From Streptomyces sannanensis (GTDB taxonomy: Bacteria; Actinomycetota; Actinomycetes; Streptomycetales; Streptomycetaceae): a DNA stretch of 64,000 nucleotides. The translations under genes were made by a program, and so were the position numbers. The stretch spans positions 4,154,001 through 4,218,000 of the forward strand of contig NZ_BAAAYL010000001.1 of assembly GCF_039536205.1 (NCBI RefSeq), written 5' to 3'. The notes below the pieces were generated by a model that saw only the letters and a list, made by a program, of their open reading frames with translations, searched no databases and was not told the DNA's origin. Below, in pieces: positions 63,956 to 64,000 of the stretch. Every line of letters begins with the position of its first letter. Position 1 is the first letter of the stretch.

Positions 63956-64000
63956 ATGCGTAACGCCCTCCGCACCGCCATCGCCACCGCCGCCCTCGCC
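63956..64000 (+). CDS. Start of a secreted protein (cut by window end)
   Basis: ATG 63956 preceded by AAGGGAG opens a frame reading MRNALRTAIATAALA, a typical signal-peptide start. The gene continues beyond the window. The 190-base gap before it, down to the deoC operator, holds its promoter and no other gene. Confidence 0.6.
   Translation, partial: MRNALRTAIATAALA

Overview
The window is high-GC actinobacterial DNA and almost certainly comes from a Streptomyces chromosome core. Third codon positions are strongly G/C, GTG starts and four-base stop/start overlaps are common, and TTA codons are nearly absent. The gene content and order (trpS, dac, sdhCDAB, ECF sigma pairs, acyl-CoA mutase, nucleoside ABC operon, add, afsQ1/afsQ2/sigQ, udk-like, ALDH pair, deoC) match my memory of the S. 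coelicolor SCO483x-SCO4914 segment. No database search was possible.

Layout. 0-6 kb: ATP-grasp amide ligase, ornithine aminotransferase, a ZTP-riboswitch-controlled glyA, trpS. 5.5-17 kb: RNA ligase/2H phosphoesterase, YihY, DD-carboxypeptidase, metallophosphoesterase, peptide-binding lipoprotein, and divergent regulator/target pairs (Lrp with SMP-30, MarR with MFS). 17-22 kb: a non-coding, hairpin-rich stretch, then sdhCDAB and an OHCU-decarboxylase-like gene. 22-27 kb: a GH20 lipoprotein and a small accessory patch of SUKH (SMI1/KNR4) immunity-type genes with an IS30-like remnant. 27-30 kb: two tandem, paralogous ECF sigma/membrane-partner pairs, the first sigma carrying a TTA codon. 30-36 kb: L,D-transpeptidase, acyl-CoA mutase large subunit, Uma2 nuclease-like protein, LysE exporter, M20 amidohydrolase. 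36-43 kb: nucleoside uptake and catabolism (BMP lipoprotein, ATPase, two permeases, cdd, deoA). 43-53 kb: Uma2, STAS, ECF sigma with SnoaL-like tail, second L,D-transpeptidase, MFS/LysR pair, degenerate alpha/beta hydrolase, add, small secreted proteins, PspC, VanZ. 53-57 kb: the afsQ1-afsQ2-lipoprotein operon divergent from sigQ, with a 59-bp tandem repeat array between. 57.5-64 kb: uridine-kinase-like gene, secreted and membrane proteins, a catalytically incomplete ALDH next to a complete ALDH, deoC, and the start of a secreted protein.

The most coherent system is nucleoside salvage. A 12-bp palindrome, CTACGCGCGTAG (one copy imperfect), lies just upstream of the BMP lipoprotein, the ABC operon, add and deoC, and nowhere else that I noticed. 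This points to one repressor controlling uptake of nucleosides, deamination of adenosine and cytidine, pyrimidine nucleoside phosphorolysis and deoxyribose-phosphate cleavage; the two ALDHs behind deoC could oxidise the acetaldehyde formed. The regulator is not in the window.

Other points: a perfect GTnAC-N6-GTnAC box between the AfsQ1 repeat array and sigQ; a likely one-base frameshift in the afsQ-linked lipoprotein at a run of seven G; a hydrolase whose nucleophile serine is glycine; and several dispersed Streptomyces palindromic repeats, one of which encodes part of the DeoC N-terminus.
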